48,295 nucleotides of DNA, taken from NCBI GenBank assembly GCA_964361885.1, contig CAYICL010000003.1, positions 1-48,295 on the forward strand. The letters run 5' to 3'. Shown one piece after another: positions 14,190 through 22,180 of this stretch (the stretch's first letter is position 1; the number at the start of each line of letters is the position of its first letter). A model generated the notes under the pieces. It did not search any database. It worked only from the letters and a program-made list of their open reading frames with translations, and was not told the origin of the DNA. This DNA comes from CAYICL01 sp964361885. Lineage in GTDB: Bacteria > Patescibacteriota > Microgenomatia > UBA1400 > CG1-02-47-37. Position numbers and translations under genes: made by a program.

Positions 14190-15968
14190 CTACATCCGCT
14201 CCGGCGTGGCAATCCCCAGTAAACCCAAACCTTTTTTAATTATCTCGGCCGTTGCCTGAGTCAGCCACAGCCTGAACTCTTTTACCTCTTTTTCCGCCTT
14301 TAAAATCCGGTGCCGGTTGTAAAACCCATTATACTTTTGAGCCAAATCATATAAGAAATTGGCTACCAGATTTGGCGCCAACTCCGCCGCCGCCTGGCTG
14401 ACCACCTCTTCATACCGATACAACGTCCGCAGTAATAGGTCTTCCTCTTTTGAATAAGGTCCGACCTTGAGCGCCTTTGGCGCGTCCCGACGAATGTCGG
14501 GACTCAAGGTCGGACCTTTACTCAGCACGCTCTTGGCTCTGGCGTATGTATACTGCAGATACGGCCCTGAGTTACCCTCTAAACTAATCGATTCGTCAAA
14601 ATCAAAAGCCATGTCTTTGGTCCTGCCCACTTTTAAAATACTGTATTTAACTGCTCCCACTCCGATTTTTTCCGCTACTTCGTCAATGGAGGCTGTTTCC
14701 ACTTCGCTCTCACCTGACCGTTTCATAATTTCTTTAGTTTTTCCCACTGCTTGATCCAGCAAATCATCAATATATACCACCATACCTGTTCTTGAACTCA
14801 TCCTGCCCTTACCCTTAAGACTCATCCAGCCATAACTCACATGCTGACACTCTTTGATCTTCACTATCCCTAGCTGTTCGCAGACCGCAAACATCTGTTT
14901 TAAAGCTAATGACTGCTCCGGTCCGATCACCCAAAAAAGCTTATCCGGTTTAAAGGTCTCCTTTTTTAATTTGGTCAAAGCTAAATCCTGAGTAATATAC
15001 AAAGCCGTACCGTCTGCTTTAATCACCACCGTGTCCGGAATGCCGTACTTGGTTAAATCCGTGACGATTGCCCCTTCTTTTCCTTTTCTAAACACGCCTT
15101 TCTTCAAACCTAGCTCCACCAAGTCCTTCCCTTGCTGATAATGCTCATGCTCATGCCAAACCCTGTCCCATTTATTTCCCAGTCTCTTCAGCGTCAACTC
15201 CTGCCCCTGGTAGGAATATTCCAGTACCTTTGCCCATAAAGCCCGGTTCTTCTTGTCTCCGGCTTCCCAATCTATCACCATTTGCCTGACCGCCTTTTCT
15301 GTATCAGCTGTTTTACAATCCTCACTGGCCTTAACATATAACTCGTCTACAAATCTATCCGGCCTCATCTTGGCATTTTCCGGAGTCTGCCATTCATCCT
15401 GATGGTCATACCAATAATTAAGATCAATCATTTGCTTCTTTTCTTTGTGGCCAAACCTTAAATATCCCCACATTAATTTGGCAATGGCAATTCCCCGGTT
15501 ATTATCAACACAATCTCTGACCACCTGGCAACCTAAGGCTTCGAAAATATTCGCCAAGGCCATACCGATAATATTGTTGGTTAAATGTCCTAAATGCATG
15601 GCTTTATTAGGATTAGGTGACGTGTGTTCCACTAAATATTTTTTCCCCTGATAAGGTTTCTTCTCATCACCAATTAGCACTTGATTAATTTGATTGATAA
15701 GAACGTCACTTTTGATTGATATATTAATAAAACCTGCTCCGGCAACACTGATTTTTGAAGCTATTTTTTTCATGCTATCTTCGGCTTTTAACTTAGCTGC
15801 AATTGCTTCAGCTGTTTCTCGGGGTGACTGGCTTTTTAACGCCACATTGCAGCTATAATCCCCAAACGCCATGTTCTCCGGATGCTCCACAATAAACTTG
15901 GCTTTTTCTAATTTGAGTTCTTTTAAAATCTTCTCTATATTCTTATAAATCTGATGTGATAATTCCAT
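14190..15968 (-). CDS. argS: Arginyl-tRNA synthetase with composite palindrome insertion
   Basis: 592 residues, class I ArgRS. It has the N-terminal Add-1 domain (MELSHQIYKNIEKILKE), the HIGH-type signature HTSPNPNKAMHLGHL, GYLRFGHKEKK, the KMSK-like region LKGKGRMSSRTG, and the DALR anticodon-binding domain (YRYEEVVSQAAAELAPNLVA). Between the conserved YTYARAKSVL and the DALR domain, ~22 extra residues (including KGPTLSP, DIRRDAPK and ALKVGPYS) are encoded by nested hairpins at 14456-14518. The insertion sits at a domain boundary and probably does not disturb catalysis. It is downstream of the PaaX-like gene (13-nt gap), so probably co-transcribed. Confidence 0.96.
   Translation of the reverse strand: MELSHQIYKNIEKILKELKLEKAKFIVEHPENMAFGDYSCNVALKSQSPRETAEAIAAKLKAEDSMKKIASKISVAGAGFINISIKSDVLINQINQVLIGDEKKPYQGKKYLVEHTSPNPNKAMHLGHLTNNIIGMALANIFEALGCQVVRDCVDNNRGIAIAKLMWGYLRFGHKEKKQMIDLNYWYDHQDEWQTPENAKMRPDRFVDELYVKASEDCKTADTEKAVRQMVIDWEAGDKKNRALWAKVLEYSYQGQELTLKRLGNKWDRVWHEHEHYQQGKDLVELGLKKGVFRKGKEGAIVTDLTKYGIPDTVVIKADGTALYITQDLALTKLKKETFKPDKLFWVIGPEQSLALKQMFAVCEQLGIVKIKECQHVSYGWMSLKGKGRMSSRTGMVVYIDDLLDQAVGKTKEIMKRSGESEVETASIDEVAEKIGVGAVKYSILKVGRTKDMAFDFDESISLEGNSGPYLQYTYARAKSVLSKGPTLSPDIRRDAPKALKVGPYSKEEDLLLRTLYRYEEVVSQAAAELAPNLVANFLYDLAQKYNGFYNRHRILKAEKEVKEFRLWLTQATAEIIKKGLGLLGIATPERM
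14456..14518. repeat. Composite nested palindrome in argS
   Basis: 16-nt outer arms AAGGTCCGACCTTGAG (14456-14471) and CTCAAGGTCGGACCTT (14503-14518) are exact complements. They enclose two further hairpins: CGCC-TTT-GGCG (14472-14482) and TCCCGAC, GAAT, GTCGGGA (from about 14485). The outer arms resemble the family A core with one base changed. Confidence 0.8.
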
Positions 15969-15981
15969 ATTCTTATTTATT

Positions 15982-16725
15982 TTACTCCTTCACCACTCCG
16001 GCTCTTAATAAATACTTCTTGGCTTTTTCTATCGGCCAGTCTGCCGGTAATAAATCAGGCGGCAGCATCGGATCTAAAATCAAGGTTTCCAAATAATCCC
16101 GATAAACCTTTTTTAAAAACTCCTCCCGTTTCACCGACTCTTTGATCCCAAATCTGGTTACCAACCGGTCAATCACCTGGTTGTACCTGTTGGCAATCGC
16201 TTCTATGCCCCAAACCTTTTCCGCTAACTTCTTGGCCTCAACCAGATACTTCTGTTTTGATTCCAGTAAATACACCTTAGAACCCAAATCTTTAAGATCC
16301 AAATAGCTTAAAAACTCCTTGCTGTAATCATAAGGGGAAATATAGGTGCTGTTTTGCAAACAGCCAAAATCCATCTTAATTAACTGGCGTCTTAATAAAT
16401 CCCTTAACCGTCTTTGTTTTTCAGCCACATCAAAAATCACCACCCGCCAAAATCCGTCCCATGCCTGACCTACCTGTTTTAACACCGGTTTTAACATCAT
16501 CAAATGTTTTCTGCCGGCTCCGGTTAACCGGAAGTTTGGCCGGCCTTCAACCAACACTTGCTGCACATAACCCTCCCGCACCATTCTGGCTACCAAACCC
16601 CGGTACTTTTTTCTCGAATAACCCGGCGGTGTCCATAAAAACAGCTTATCTGTCTGATAAGCTCTGGCAAAGTCGCCGCCGATAGCCAACCCCCAAAGTA
16701 ACCGGTCACGCATCAATATTTTCAT
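15982..16725 (-). CDS. PaaX-like transcriptional regulator
   Basis: 247 residues. The N-terminal ~90 residues form a winged-helix-like region (KYRGLVARMVREGYVQQVLVEGRPNFRLTGAG). The middle domain, WRVVIFDVAEKQRRLRDLLRRQLIKMDFGCLQNSTYIS, is the Cas2-like ferredoxin fold found in PaaX. The C-terminus DPMLPPDLLPADWPIEKA is the PaaX C-terminal signature. PaaX represses phenylacetate catabolism in proteobacteria, but CPR homologues occur without that pathway and their targets are unknown. It is divergent from the radical SAM gene across a shared TATAAT/TATACT core. Confidence 0.85.
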   Translation of the reverse strand: MKILMRDRLLWGLAIGGDFARAYQTDKLFLWTPPGYSRKKYRGLVARMVREGYVQQVLVEGRPNFRLTGAGRKHLMMLKPVLKQVGQAWDGFWRVVIFDVAEKQRRLRDLLRRQLIKMDFGCLQNSTYISPYDYSKEFLSYLDLKDLGSKVYLLESKQKYLVEAKKLAEKVWGIEAIANRYNQVIDRLVTRFGIKESVKREEFLKKVYRDYLETLILDPMLPPDLLPADWPIEKAKKYLLRAGVVKE

Positions 16726-16734
16726 ATCGTCTAA

Positions 16735-16742
16735 ATTATACT
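16735..16742. promoter_or_regulatory. Shared bidirectional -10 core, PaaX-like / radical SAM genes
   Basis: ATTATACT. TATACT on the + strand (16737-16742) is 11 nt before the ATG at 16754. TATAAT on the - strand is 9 nt before the ATG at 16725. Confidence 0.5.
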
Positions 16743-16753
16743 ATAGTTAATCT

Positions 16754-18157
16754 ATGAAAATCGTTATTGGCTACCCGCCGATTAAATCTTCAAAAGGCGT
16801 TCCGCTTTTATCCCAAAACCGCCAGTTCCAGTGGTTTTCTTCCCCTACTTACGTCTACCCGGTTATTCCTGCCTCAGCCGCCACTTTATTAAAAACCAAT
16901 GGTTATCAAGTCAGCTGGCTGGACGGTATTGCCGAAAACTGGAGCTATAACCAATGGTTTAACCAATTACAAGCCGAGTCGCCAGACTTGCTCTTTATCG
17001 AAACCAAAACTCCGGTGATCAAACAACACTGGCAGATCATCAAACATCTAAAATCTAAAATCCCTGATCTAAAAATCTGTTTGGCCGGTGACCACGTCAC
17101 TGCCTTACCCAAAGAATCGTCTAAAAACTGCCCGGTTGATTATATTGTTGTTGGCGGCAACTATGATTTATCTTTACTTTCTATAGCAAACAGTATCAAC
17201 AAAACTAAACAAAAAGTTTACCAAGGACGGACCTTTGTAAATTTACCATTCATCGATCGGCAGTTAACCAAATGGCGTCTCTATGCTTACAAAAACGGCA
17301 ACTTTAAATTTACCCCGGCTGCTTACACCATGGCCGGCCGCGACTGCTGGTGGCGTCAAAACGGCGGCTGTACTTTTTGCTCCTGGACCACCCTTTTCCC
17401 CAAATTTATGGTCCGCACTCCAAAAAATCTTTTAGACGAAATCGACCAGCTCATCAAATTAGGCATTAAAGAAGTCTTTGACGATACCGGAACTTTCATG
17501 ACCGGTAACTGGTTAAAACAGTTCTGCCAAGGCATGATCAAGCGTGGCTATAATAAAAAAATCGTTTTTGGCTGCAACATGCGCTTTGGAGTTTTAACTC
17601 AAAAAGACTATTACTTAATGGCCAAAGCCAATTTTAGATTCCTTCTTTTTGGTTTAGAATCAGCCAGTCAAACCACCCTCGACCGCCTAAACAAAGGCAT
17701 TAAAATCAATCAAGTTGAACCAGAATTAAAAATTATTAAATCTGCCGGCGGCCGACTTGAACCTCATGTTACTTGTATGGTCGGCTATCCCTGGGAAAGT
17801 TTAGCCGACGCTCAAAATACCGTTAACTTTACCAAAAATCTCTTTAAAAAAGGCTTAATCAGCTCACTCCAAGCCACCATTGTCATCCCCTATCCCGGCA
17901 CCAAACTCTTTGCCCAAGCCAAGAAAAACCATTGGCTCAAAACTTTGGACTGGAATAAATATGACATGCGCCAACCAATCCTTAAATCCCCTATCCCCGA
18001 TAAAAAACTGATGCAGCTCACCCGGAATATTTACCTTAGCTGTTTCACTCCTCAATTTATTTTCAAAAAATTGCTCTCGATCCGCTCTTTGGCTGACATT
18101 AAATTTTTATTTAGATCGGTCCGAAAATTCGTCGGCCAGCTGCTGGATTTTTCATGA
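16754..18157 (+). CDS. B12-binding-domain radical SAM protein with unusual CX7CX2C motif
   Basis: 467 residues. Residues ~1-150 resemble a cobalamin-binding Rossmann domain (VYPVIPASAATLLKTNGYQVSWLDGI, then ICLAGDHVTALP). The radical SAM barrel begins at about 190 with GRDCWWRQNGGCTFCSW. The cysteines are C197, C205 and C208, a CX7CX2C spacing rather than CX3CX2C. Later FGCNMRFGVLT, FLLFGLESAS and VTCMVGYPWES fit the B12-radical SAM family. A family A palindrome encodes VYQGRTFVN at the link between the two domains. It is first in a unit with the glycosyltransferase at 18154 (4-nt overlap). A role in modifying a surface glycan or lipid is inference from location. Confidence 0.85.
   Translation: MKIVIGYPPIKSSKGVPLLSQNRQFQWFSSPTYVYPVIPASAATLLKTNGYQVSWLDGIAENWSYNQWFNQLQAESPDLLFIETKTPVIKQHWQIIKHLKSKIPDLKICLAGDHVTALPKESSKNCPVDYIVVGGNYDLSLLSIANSINKTKQKVYQGRTFVNLPFIDRQLTKWRLYAYKNGNFKFTPAAYTMAGRDCWWRQNGGCTFCSWTTLFPKFMVRTPKNLLDEIDQLIKLGIKEVFDDTGTFMTGNWLKQFCQGMIKRGYNKKIVFGCNMRFGVLTQKDYYLMAKANFRFLLFGLESASQTTLDRLNKGIKINQVEPELKIIKSAGGRLEPHVTCMVGYPWESLADAQNTVNFTKNLFKKGLISSLQATIVIPYPGTKLFAQAKKNHWLKTLDWNKYDMRQPILKSPIPDKKLMQLTRNIYLSCFTPQFIFKKLLSIRSLADIKFLFRSVRKFVGQLLDFS
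17216..17242 (+). repeat. Family A palindrome in radical SAM gene
   Basis: GTTTACCAAGG, loop ACGGA, CCTTTGTAAAT. There is one internal arm mismatch (A to C) plus a terminal one. It is translated as VYQGRTFVN between the B12-like and radical SAM domains. Confidence 0.8.
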
Positions 18158-18975
18158 ACCACTCAATCGCCACGATCATTAACTACTGCTCTAATGATTA
18201 CCGCTTTCTGCGTTTTAATATCCTGCAGATTAAAAAGTTCAGCCAGCAAATCATTGTTCCCTATTGTGACCATTTTTACGACGGCTCCCCGGAAAATAAG
18301 GCCGTCATTCAAACCACAATTAAGGTCAATCCCCAAGCACGATTTATTGAATTTCCCTACAACCCCCAAGCCACTCGCAGTCTTTGGCGCGGTTGGCAAT
18401 TTCTCCTCCGCTATCTTGGCCGCGGCCGCGTCTTTGGCCCGCAGTACTGGATCTGCTTCGCCCGTCAACTTGGTTATCAGACAATTAAACCGCCGGTTGA
18501 ATATGTTTTGTTTTTGGATGCTGATGAAATTATCAACGGCCGAAAATTTCTAGACTGGCTTAACACCAACCAATATAAAAAATTTAACGCTCTTAAACCA
18601 GCTAATTATTGGTACTGGCGCTCCCCTCGTTATCAAGCCACGGTTTGGGAGGATTCGCCTTTGCTGGCTAAATATTCCTGCCTGAAAAAGGCTGTTTTTA
18701 TGGACCATGATGAAAGAAATGCCACTTATCACTCCCTGCCTTTCCCGAAAACCAGAATGGTTTTAGGTCTGGACCAAAAACCGATGATTCATCACTACGC
18801 TTGGGCCAAACCGAAAGCTAATTTATTAAAAAAAGTGGCCTGCTGGGGCCACACCAAAGATAGAAACTGGACTAAACTTATCCAAACAGAGTTTTCCCAT
18901 CCCTTTAATGACACTGACTTTATCTACAAGAGACAGTATAAAATCGTTAAGCCTTTCTTAAAACCAGCCGCTTAA
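18154..18975 (+). CDS. Glycosyltransferase-like protein (GT2-related)
   Basis: 273 residues. No transmembrane segment. Residues ~115-125 read VEYVLFLDADEIINGRKF, the DxD-type metal/nucleotide-sugar site of GT-A folds. The N-terminal region (NHSIATIINYCSNDYRFLR, IIVPYCDHFYDGSP) is an alpha/beta Rossmann-like start. Many Trp/Tyr/His residues lie in the second half (YWYWRSPRYQATVWE, IHHYAWAKPKANLL). The ATG overlaps the radical SAM stop (ATGA). The 3' end overlaps the convergent GT2 gene by 29 bp. The sugar specificity is unknown. Confidence 0.7.
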   Translation: MNHSIATIINYCSNDYRFLRFNILQIKKFSQQIIVPYCDHFYDGSPENKAVIQTTIKVNPQARFIEFPYNPQATRSLWRGWQFLLRYLGRGRVFGPQYWICFARQLGYQTIKPPVEYVLFLDADEIINGRKFLDWLNTNQYKKFNALKPANYWYWRSPRYQATVWEDSPLLAKYSCLKKAVFMDHDERNATYHSLPFPKTRMVLGLDQKPMIHHYAWAKPKANLLKKVACWGHTKDRNWTKLIQTEFSHPFNDTDFIYKRQYKIVKPFLKPAA

Positions 18976-19882
18976 AATCCTCGCCGATTTGGGCCTGTAA
19001 ATACAGTTTTTGGATCCACCAAGGGGCAACGTGTCTGTTTTTAATAAAACCCGGCGCCGTTAAAATTCCTGTCAAGTAGCCAAGGCTAGCATAAATTAAT
19101 GCCCGCCAATTTTTTCTTCTGAACGGCTGCAATAAAATCCAGATCATGTCCCGAATAAAAATTAATGGCATGATCAACCAGGAAAAATGTTTAACATTCA
19201 GCCAGACTTTATTTCTGGTAATTAAAAAAACCTGTTCTTTGCGGAAATGATGGCTCTTGTAATAATGATCGAGAAGCAGTTCTTTCTTGCTGGCAAAATA
19301 TTGCTGCCAGCCGGCTTGTAAAAACCTAATGGTAAAGTCTTCTTCGAAGTTCCAGCAAAAAAATTTGTCTTCAAAATAACCAACCATGGCAAAGACTTTC
19401 CGTTTAAATATCCCCGAGCCGGAAAACGACCGAAAAGTTTTGCTTAAATCAACCCCGCTGTTATCGGTGTAACGCTTTAAAACCCGGTCGTAAACCGCCG
19501 CTGATACAACCCCGACCGATTTAGGCAACTGATTAAATAATTTAATCACCTTAGCCAAAGTCTCTCGGTAAACCGCACTATCATCATCAATAATCATGAT
19601 GTATTTGCCTTTTGTATTCACAATCCCGACGTTAAAACCCAACAACCCGGAATTAAAAGGCATCTTAATTACCTTAATTCGTTTATCCGGAAACGCCTTG
19701 GTTATCTTTTGGTCAAAACCTGGCTCACCGCTGTTATCCACCACGACTGTTTCCCAGTTCCGGCAATCAGAATTAAGAATCGACCGCAAACACCGCCATA
19801 AATCCCGCTGCCGCCCGGGTGCAGTTACCACGACCAAACTGATTAACGGCTGATTAACCATAACCCTCCTAATCTTAACCAT
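18947..19882 (-). CDS. Family 2 glycosyltransferase (rhamnosyltransferase-like)
   Basis: 311 residues. GT-A core: LISLVVVTAPGRQRDLWRCLRSIL, VVVDNSGEPG, FNVGIVNTKGKYIMIIDDDSAVY (the DDD metal site) and CWNFEEDFTIRFLQAGW (ED motif near the catalytic base). A hydrophobic C-terminal segment (HFSWLIMPLIFIRDMIWILL) probably associates with the membrane. The start is ambiguous: the first ATG (19882) gives MVKIRRVM, while an internal ATG at 19861 follows an AGGAGG very closely and reduces the overlap with the upstream gene. It is the last gene of the minus-strand glycan unit that starts at 23583. Confidence 0.88.
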   Translation of the reverse strand: MVKIRRVMVNQPLISLVVVTAPGRQRDLWRCLRSILNSDCRNWETVVVDNSGEPGFDQKITKAFPDKRIKVIKMPFNSGLLGFNVGIVNTKGKYIMIIDDDSAVYRETLAKVIKLFNQLPKSVGVVSAAVYDRVLKRYTDNSGVDLSKTFRSFSGSGIFKRKVFAMVGYFEDKFFCWNFEEDFTIRFLQAGWQQYFASKKELLLDHYYKSHHFRKEQVFLITRNKVWLNVKHFSWLIMPLIFIRDMIWILLQPFRRKNWRALIYASLGYLTGILTAPGFIKNRHVAPWWIQKLYLQAQIGEDFKRLVLRKA

Positions 19883-20619
19883 CGATTAATACTGGTAAAA
19901 TTTTTCATTACCGTCAACCGCCGGTTTCTTTGGTAATAAAATCGGACTGTTTTGGAAGCCACATTTTGCTTAAAACTTAAACTCCCTTTGTGAAAAATTA
20001 CCGCACTCATCACCCCAATTGCCCGACCGCCATGCTTTTTCGCCCTAAGCTGTAAATCCACATCTTCATAAAAAAACTTAAACCTTTCGTCAAATCCGCC
20101 TAAGTGAAAAAACCACTTTCTGTTTACCATTAAACAGGTCCCGTTGGCATAATCGCCTTTGATTAATCCTTGGTAATTATCTTGCCTCCCCCGGCCGATA
20201 GCCATCCCCAGTCCGGGCCAGATATATTTGCCGATCACGCAGTCTATCTTATCCGTGGAATAAATTTTTATCTTTGGCTGCAGGGTTAGTTTTCTATTAT
20301 TCCCGGCCGCTTTCACTAATTCTGTCAACCATTTTTTTTCCACCACCGTATCCGCGTTTAAAAAAACCAACCACTCACCCTTAGCTTTTCTCGCCCCCAA
20401 ATTACTGCCGCCGGTAAAAAACAGGTTAGTTCTTGACCGGACTAAATTCACCCGCTTATCTTGCCGATAGCGTTGTAAAAATTGCCAGCTATCATCATTA
20501 GAACCGTTTTCCACCACCACCACTTCCAAATCCTTAAAATTTGACTGCAAAACCGAATCCAGACAAGCGCCCAGATACTGCCTGCCGTTATAATTAACAA
20601 TCACGACGGATACTTTCAT
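19843..20619 (-). CDS. Family 2 glycosyltransferase
   Basis: 258 residues. It opens with MKVSVVIVNYNGRQYLGACLDSVL, then VVVVENGSNDDSW, NLGARKAKGEWLVFLNADTVVEKKWL (the NAD metal-binding triplet) and FDERFKFFYEDVDLQLRAKKHG (ED catalytic-base motif). This is a complete GT-A domain of the rhamnosyltransferase type, without C-terminal transmembrane helices. It overlaps the upstream methyltransferase stop by 4 nt (ATGA) and the downstream GT2 gene by up to 40 nt. The acceptor and donor are unknown. Confidence 0.92.
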   Translation of the reverse strand: MKVSVVIVNYNGRQYLGACLDSVLQSNFKDLEVVVVENGSNDDSWQFLQRYRQDKRVNLVRSRTNLFFTGGSNLGARKAKGEWLVFLNADTVVEKKWLTELVKAAGNNRKLTLQPKIKIYSTDKIDCVIGKYIWPGLGMAIGRGRQDNYQGLIKGDYANGTCLMVNRKWFFHLGGFDERFKFFYEDVDLQLRAKKHGGRAIGVMSAVIFHKGSLSFKQNVASKTVRFYYQRNRRLTVMKNFTSINRWLRLGGLWLISR

Positions 20620-21275
20620 AATTTTTTGCCTAAAATAGCCAACCCTGCGCCGACGGCGAGAAACTCTGCCTTGGCCGGCCGAGCGGAAAACTTAATTCTC
20701 AATTTATTTAAGTATAAATATCGATGCCACTGCTTGATAGTTTTTTTGTCCAAATAATAATACCCCTCCACTAACTGCAGCTGATGCTGTTGCAACCGCT
20801 TTTTCCAACCGGTTAGATTCAGCAAATTATAGTGATTGTATTTATGATTAAACCATTGAGCGTATAACTTACCCCAACCTAAGTATTCTCCCAATTTATG
20901 GCTGGGCATGGTCGCCATCAATAACCCGGCCGGTTTTAACACCCTCCTGACTTCACTTAAAACCCTGTCAATATCTTTAATATGTTCCAGCACCGAGTTG
21001 GCAAACACCAAATCCACTGTCTTACTTTTTAAAGGTATCTTGGCCGCATCCCCTAAAATTACTTGGCGGTACATCCCGCTCTGCTCCGCTTTTTTAACCA
21101 TTTCCCGGTCATTATCCAAACCCCATTCCAGCTGTTTGCCAAACACTTCTTGAGCAATCTCACCCTCACCGCAGCCTAAATCCAAAATTTTTCCTTTCAA
21201 GAATTTACTCCATCTTTGCTTTAATAAACTCACTTCTATTCCCCGCCATAAATTAGTCGCCTGATCAAATTTCAT
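20616..21275 (-). CDS. Class I SAM-dependent methyltransferase
   Basis: 219 residues. Motif I is KILDLGCGEGEIAQEVFG, followed by EWGLDNDREMVKKAE (acidic residue binding the SAM ribose), ILGDAAKIPLKSKTVDLVFANSVLEHIKD (motif III/IV region) and RVLKPAGLLMATMPS. This is a Methyltransf_11-type fold. The C-terminal ~80 residues are basic and aromatic (HKYNHYNLLNLTGWKKRL) and may bind the glycan or lipid substrate. It sits between GT2 genes with a 1-nt overlap to the upstream GT2, so O-methylation of a surface glycan is a reasonable inference. Confidence 0.9.
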   Translation of the reverse strand: MKFDQATNLWRGIEVSLLKQRWSKFLKGKILDLGCGEGEIAQEVFGKQLEWGLDNDREMVKKAEQSGMYRQVILGDAAKIPLKSKTVDLVFANSVLEHIKDIDRVLSEVRRVLKPAGLLMATMPSHKLGEYLGWGKLYAQWFNHKYNHYNLLNLTGWKKRLQQHQLQLVEGYYYLDKKTIKQWHRYLYLNKLRIKFSARPAKAEFLAVGAGLAILGKKL

Positions 21276-22180
21276 TAAAACGGCCTCCCTGAAATATATG
21301 CTAACCCCTTACCAACATACCAACTTAAACGCTTCTTGACTAAAACCTGATTTATCCAGCCTTCGTCTCCTTTTGGTTGGCGTTTCGGCCAATACCGCAC
21401 CAACCAAAACCACGCCCGCTCGATTGCCCATGCCTGCCGGAAGCGACCGGTGAATAAAAATAAAATCTCTAAACCTAGCCAACTTAAACTAACCCAAAAC
21501 AACATCCGTAAGCGCCGGCTTTGCGCATTTTTAATTATCGTCATCAATTGATTGCGGCAAGCTAAATAAACCTGTCCTGCTGCCGGAACCTTGGGGATTG
21601 GTTTGGCTTTGGTGCCGTAGGCATGATAAGCCTGACCCATCCACAAAAACCGTACCTCGTACCCGGCCTGCCAAATCCGCCAAAATAAATCCGGTTCTTC
21701 CCAGTAATAGACATAGTCTTCGTCAAAGCCGCCGACTTTTTCAAAAACATTTTTTCTCACGATCATCGCGGCGCCTTTGCCGGAAAAAATCTTATCAGCT
21801 TTGTCAAATTGCCCTCGGTCTTCTGCTTCCCTGGCTCGCTCCGCTAAAAATCCATTACCGGTTATCAAATCTCCGGCACTATCAAACTTATTTGTCCCCA
21901 TTCTTAATAACTTCAACTGTCCGGCGCCGACTTTCGGATGTTTGTCCATAAATTTGACTGCTTGATCCAGCCAGCCTTTGGTTACAGTAACGTCATTATC
22001 TAAAAATACTAAGTATTTACCCTTGGCTTTCCTGGCCCCATAATTACGCGCCCAACAGGGATTGCCCGGCTCATTAATACCGTTATCCACTCTAATAATC
22101 TCCATCCATTCTTCTTTGGCTGCCGCTGGAAACAACCAACCCGGCCGGTTATTGGCTACAATCACTGATGCTTTTATCAT
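21275..22180 (-). CDS. Family 2 glycosyltransferase with membrane-associated tail
   Basis: 301 residues. It starts MIKASVIVANNRPGWLFPAA. The conserved ARNYGARKAKGKYLVFLDNDVTVTKGWL carries the DND metal site, and VGGFDEDYVYYWEEPDLFWRIWQAGY carries the ED-type catalytic motif. The C-terminal ~80 residues are hydrophobic and Trp-rich (MLFWVSLSWLGLEILFLFTG), probably membrane-bound. It is translationally coupled to both neighbours (4-nt overlap upstream, 1-nt downstream). Confidence 0.9.
   Translation of the reverse strand: MIKASVIVANNRPGWLFPAAAKEEWMEIIRVDNGINEPGNPCWARNYGARKAKGKYLVFLDNDVTVTKGWLDQAVKFMDKHPKVGAGQLKLLRMGTNKFDSAGDLITGNGFLAERAREAEDRGQFDKADKIFSGKGAAMIVRKNVFEKVGGFDEDYVYYWEEPDLFWRIWQAGYEVRFLWMGQAYHAYGTKAKPIPKVPAAGQVYLACRNQLMTIIKNAQSRRLRMLFWVSLSWLGLEILFLFTGRFRQAWAIERAWFWLVRYWPKRQPKGDEGWINQVLVKKRLSWYVGKGLAYISGRPF

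Noticed and set aside
16518..16530. CCGGTTAACCGG palindrome in the PaaX-like gene
   Set aside because: Short, single, and made of codons expected for the conserved LTGAG region.
15982..16725. Cas2-like central domain suggesting a CRISPR locus
   Set aside because: The domain is the ferredoxin fold of PaaX-type regulators. There is no cas1, no effector gene and no direct-repeat array anywhere in the window.
18163..18553. Long open frames on both strands inside the glycosyltransferase at 18154
   Set aside because: They are shadow frames with no start context and unlikely composition; the + frame with the DxD motif is clearly the gene.
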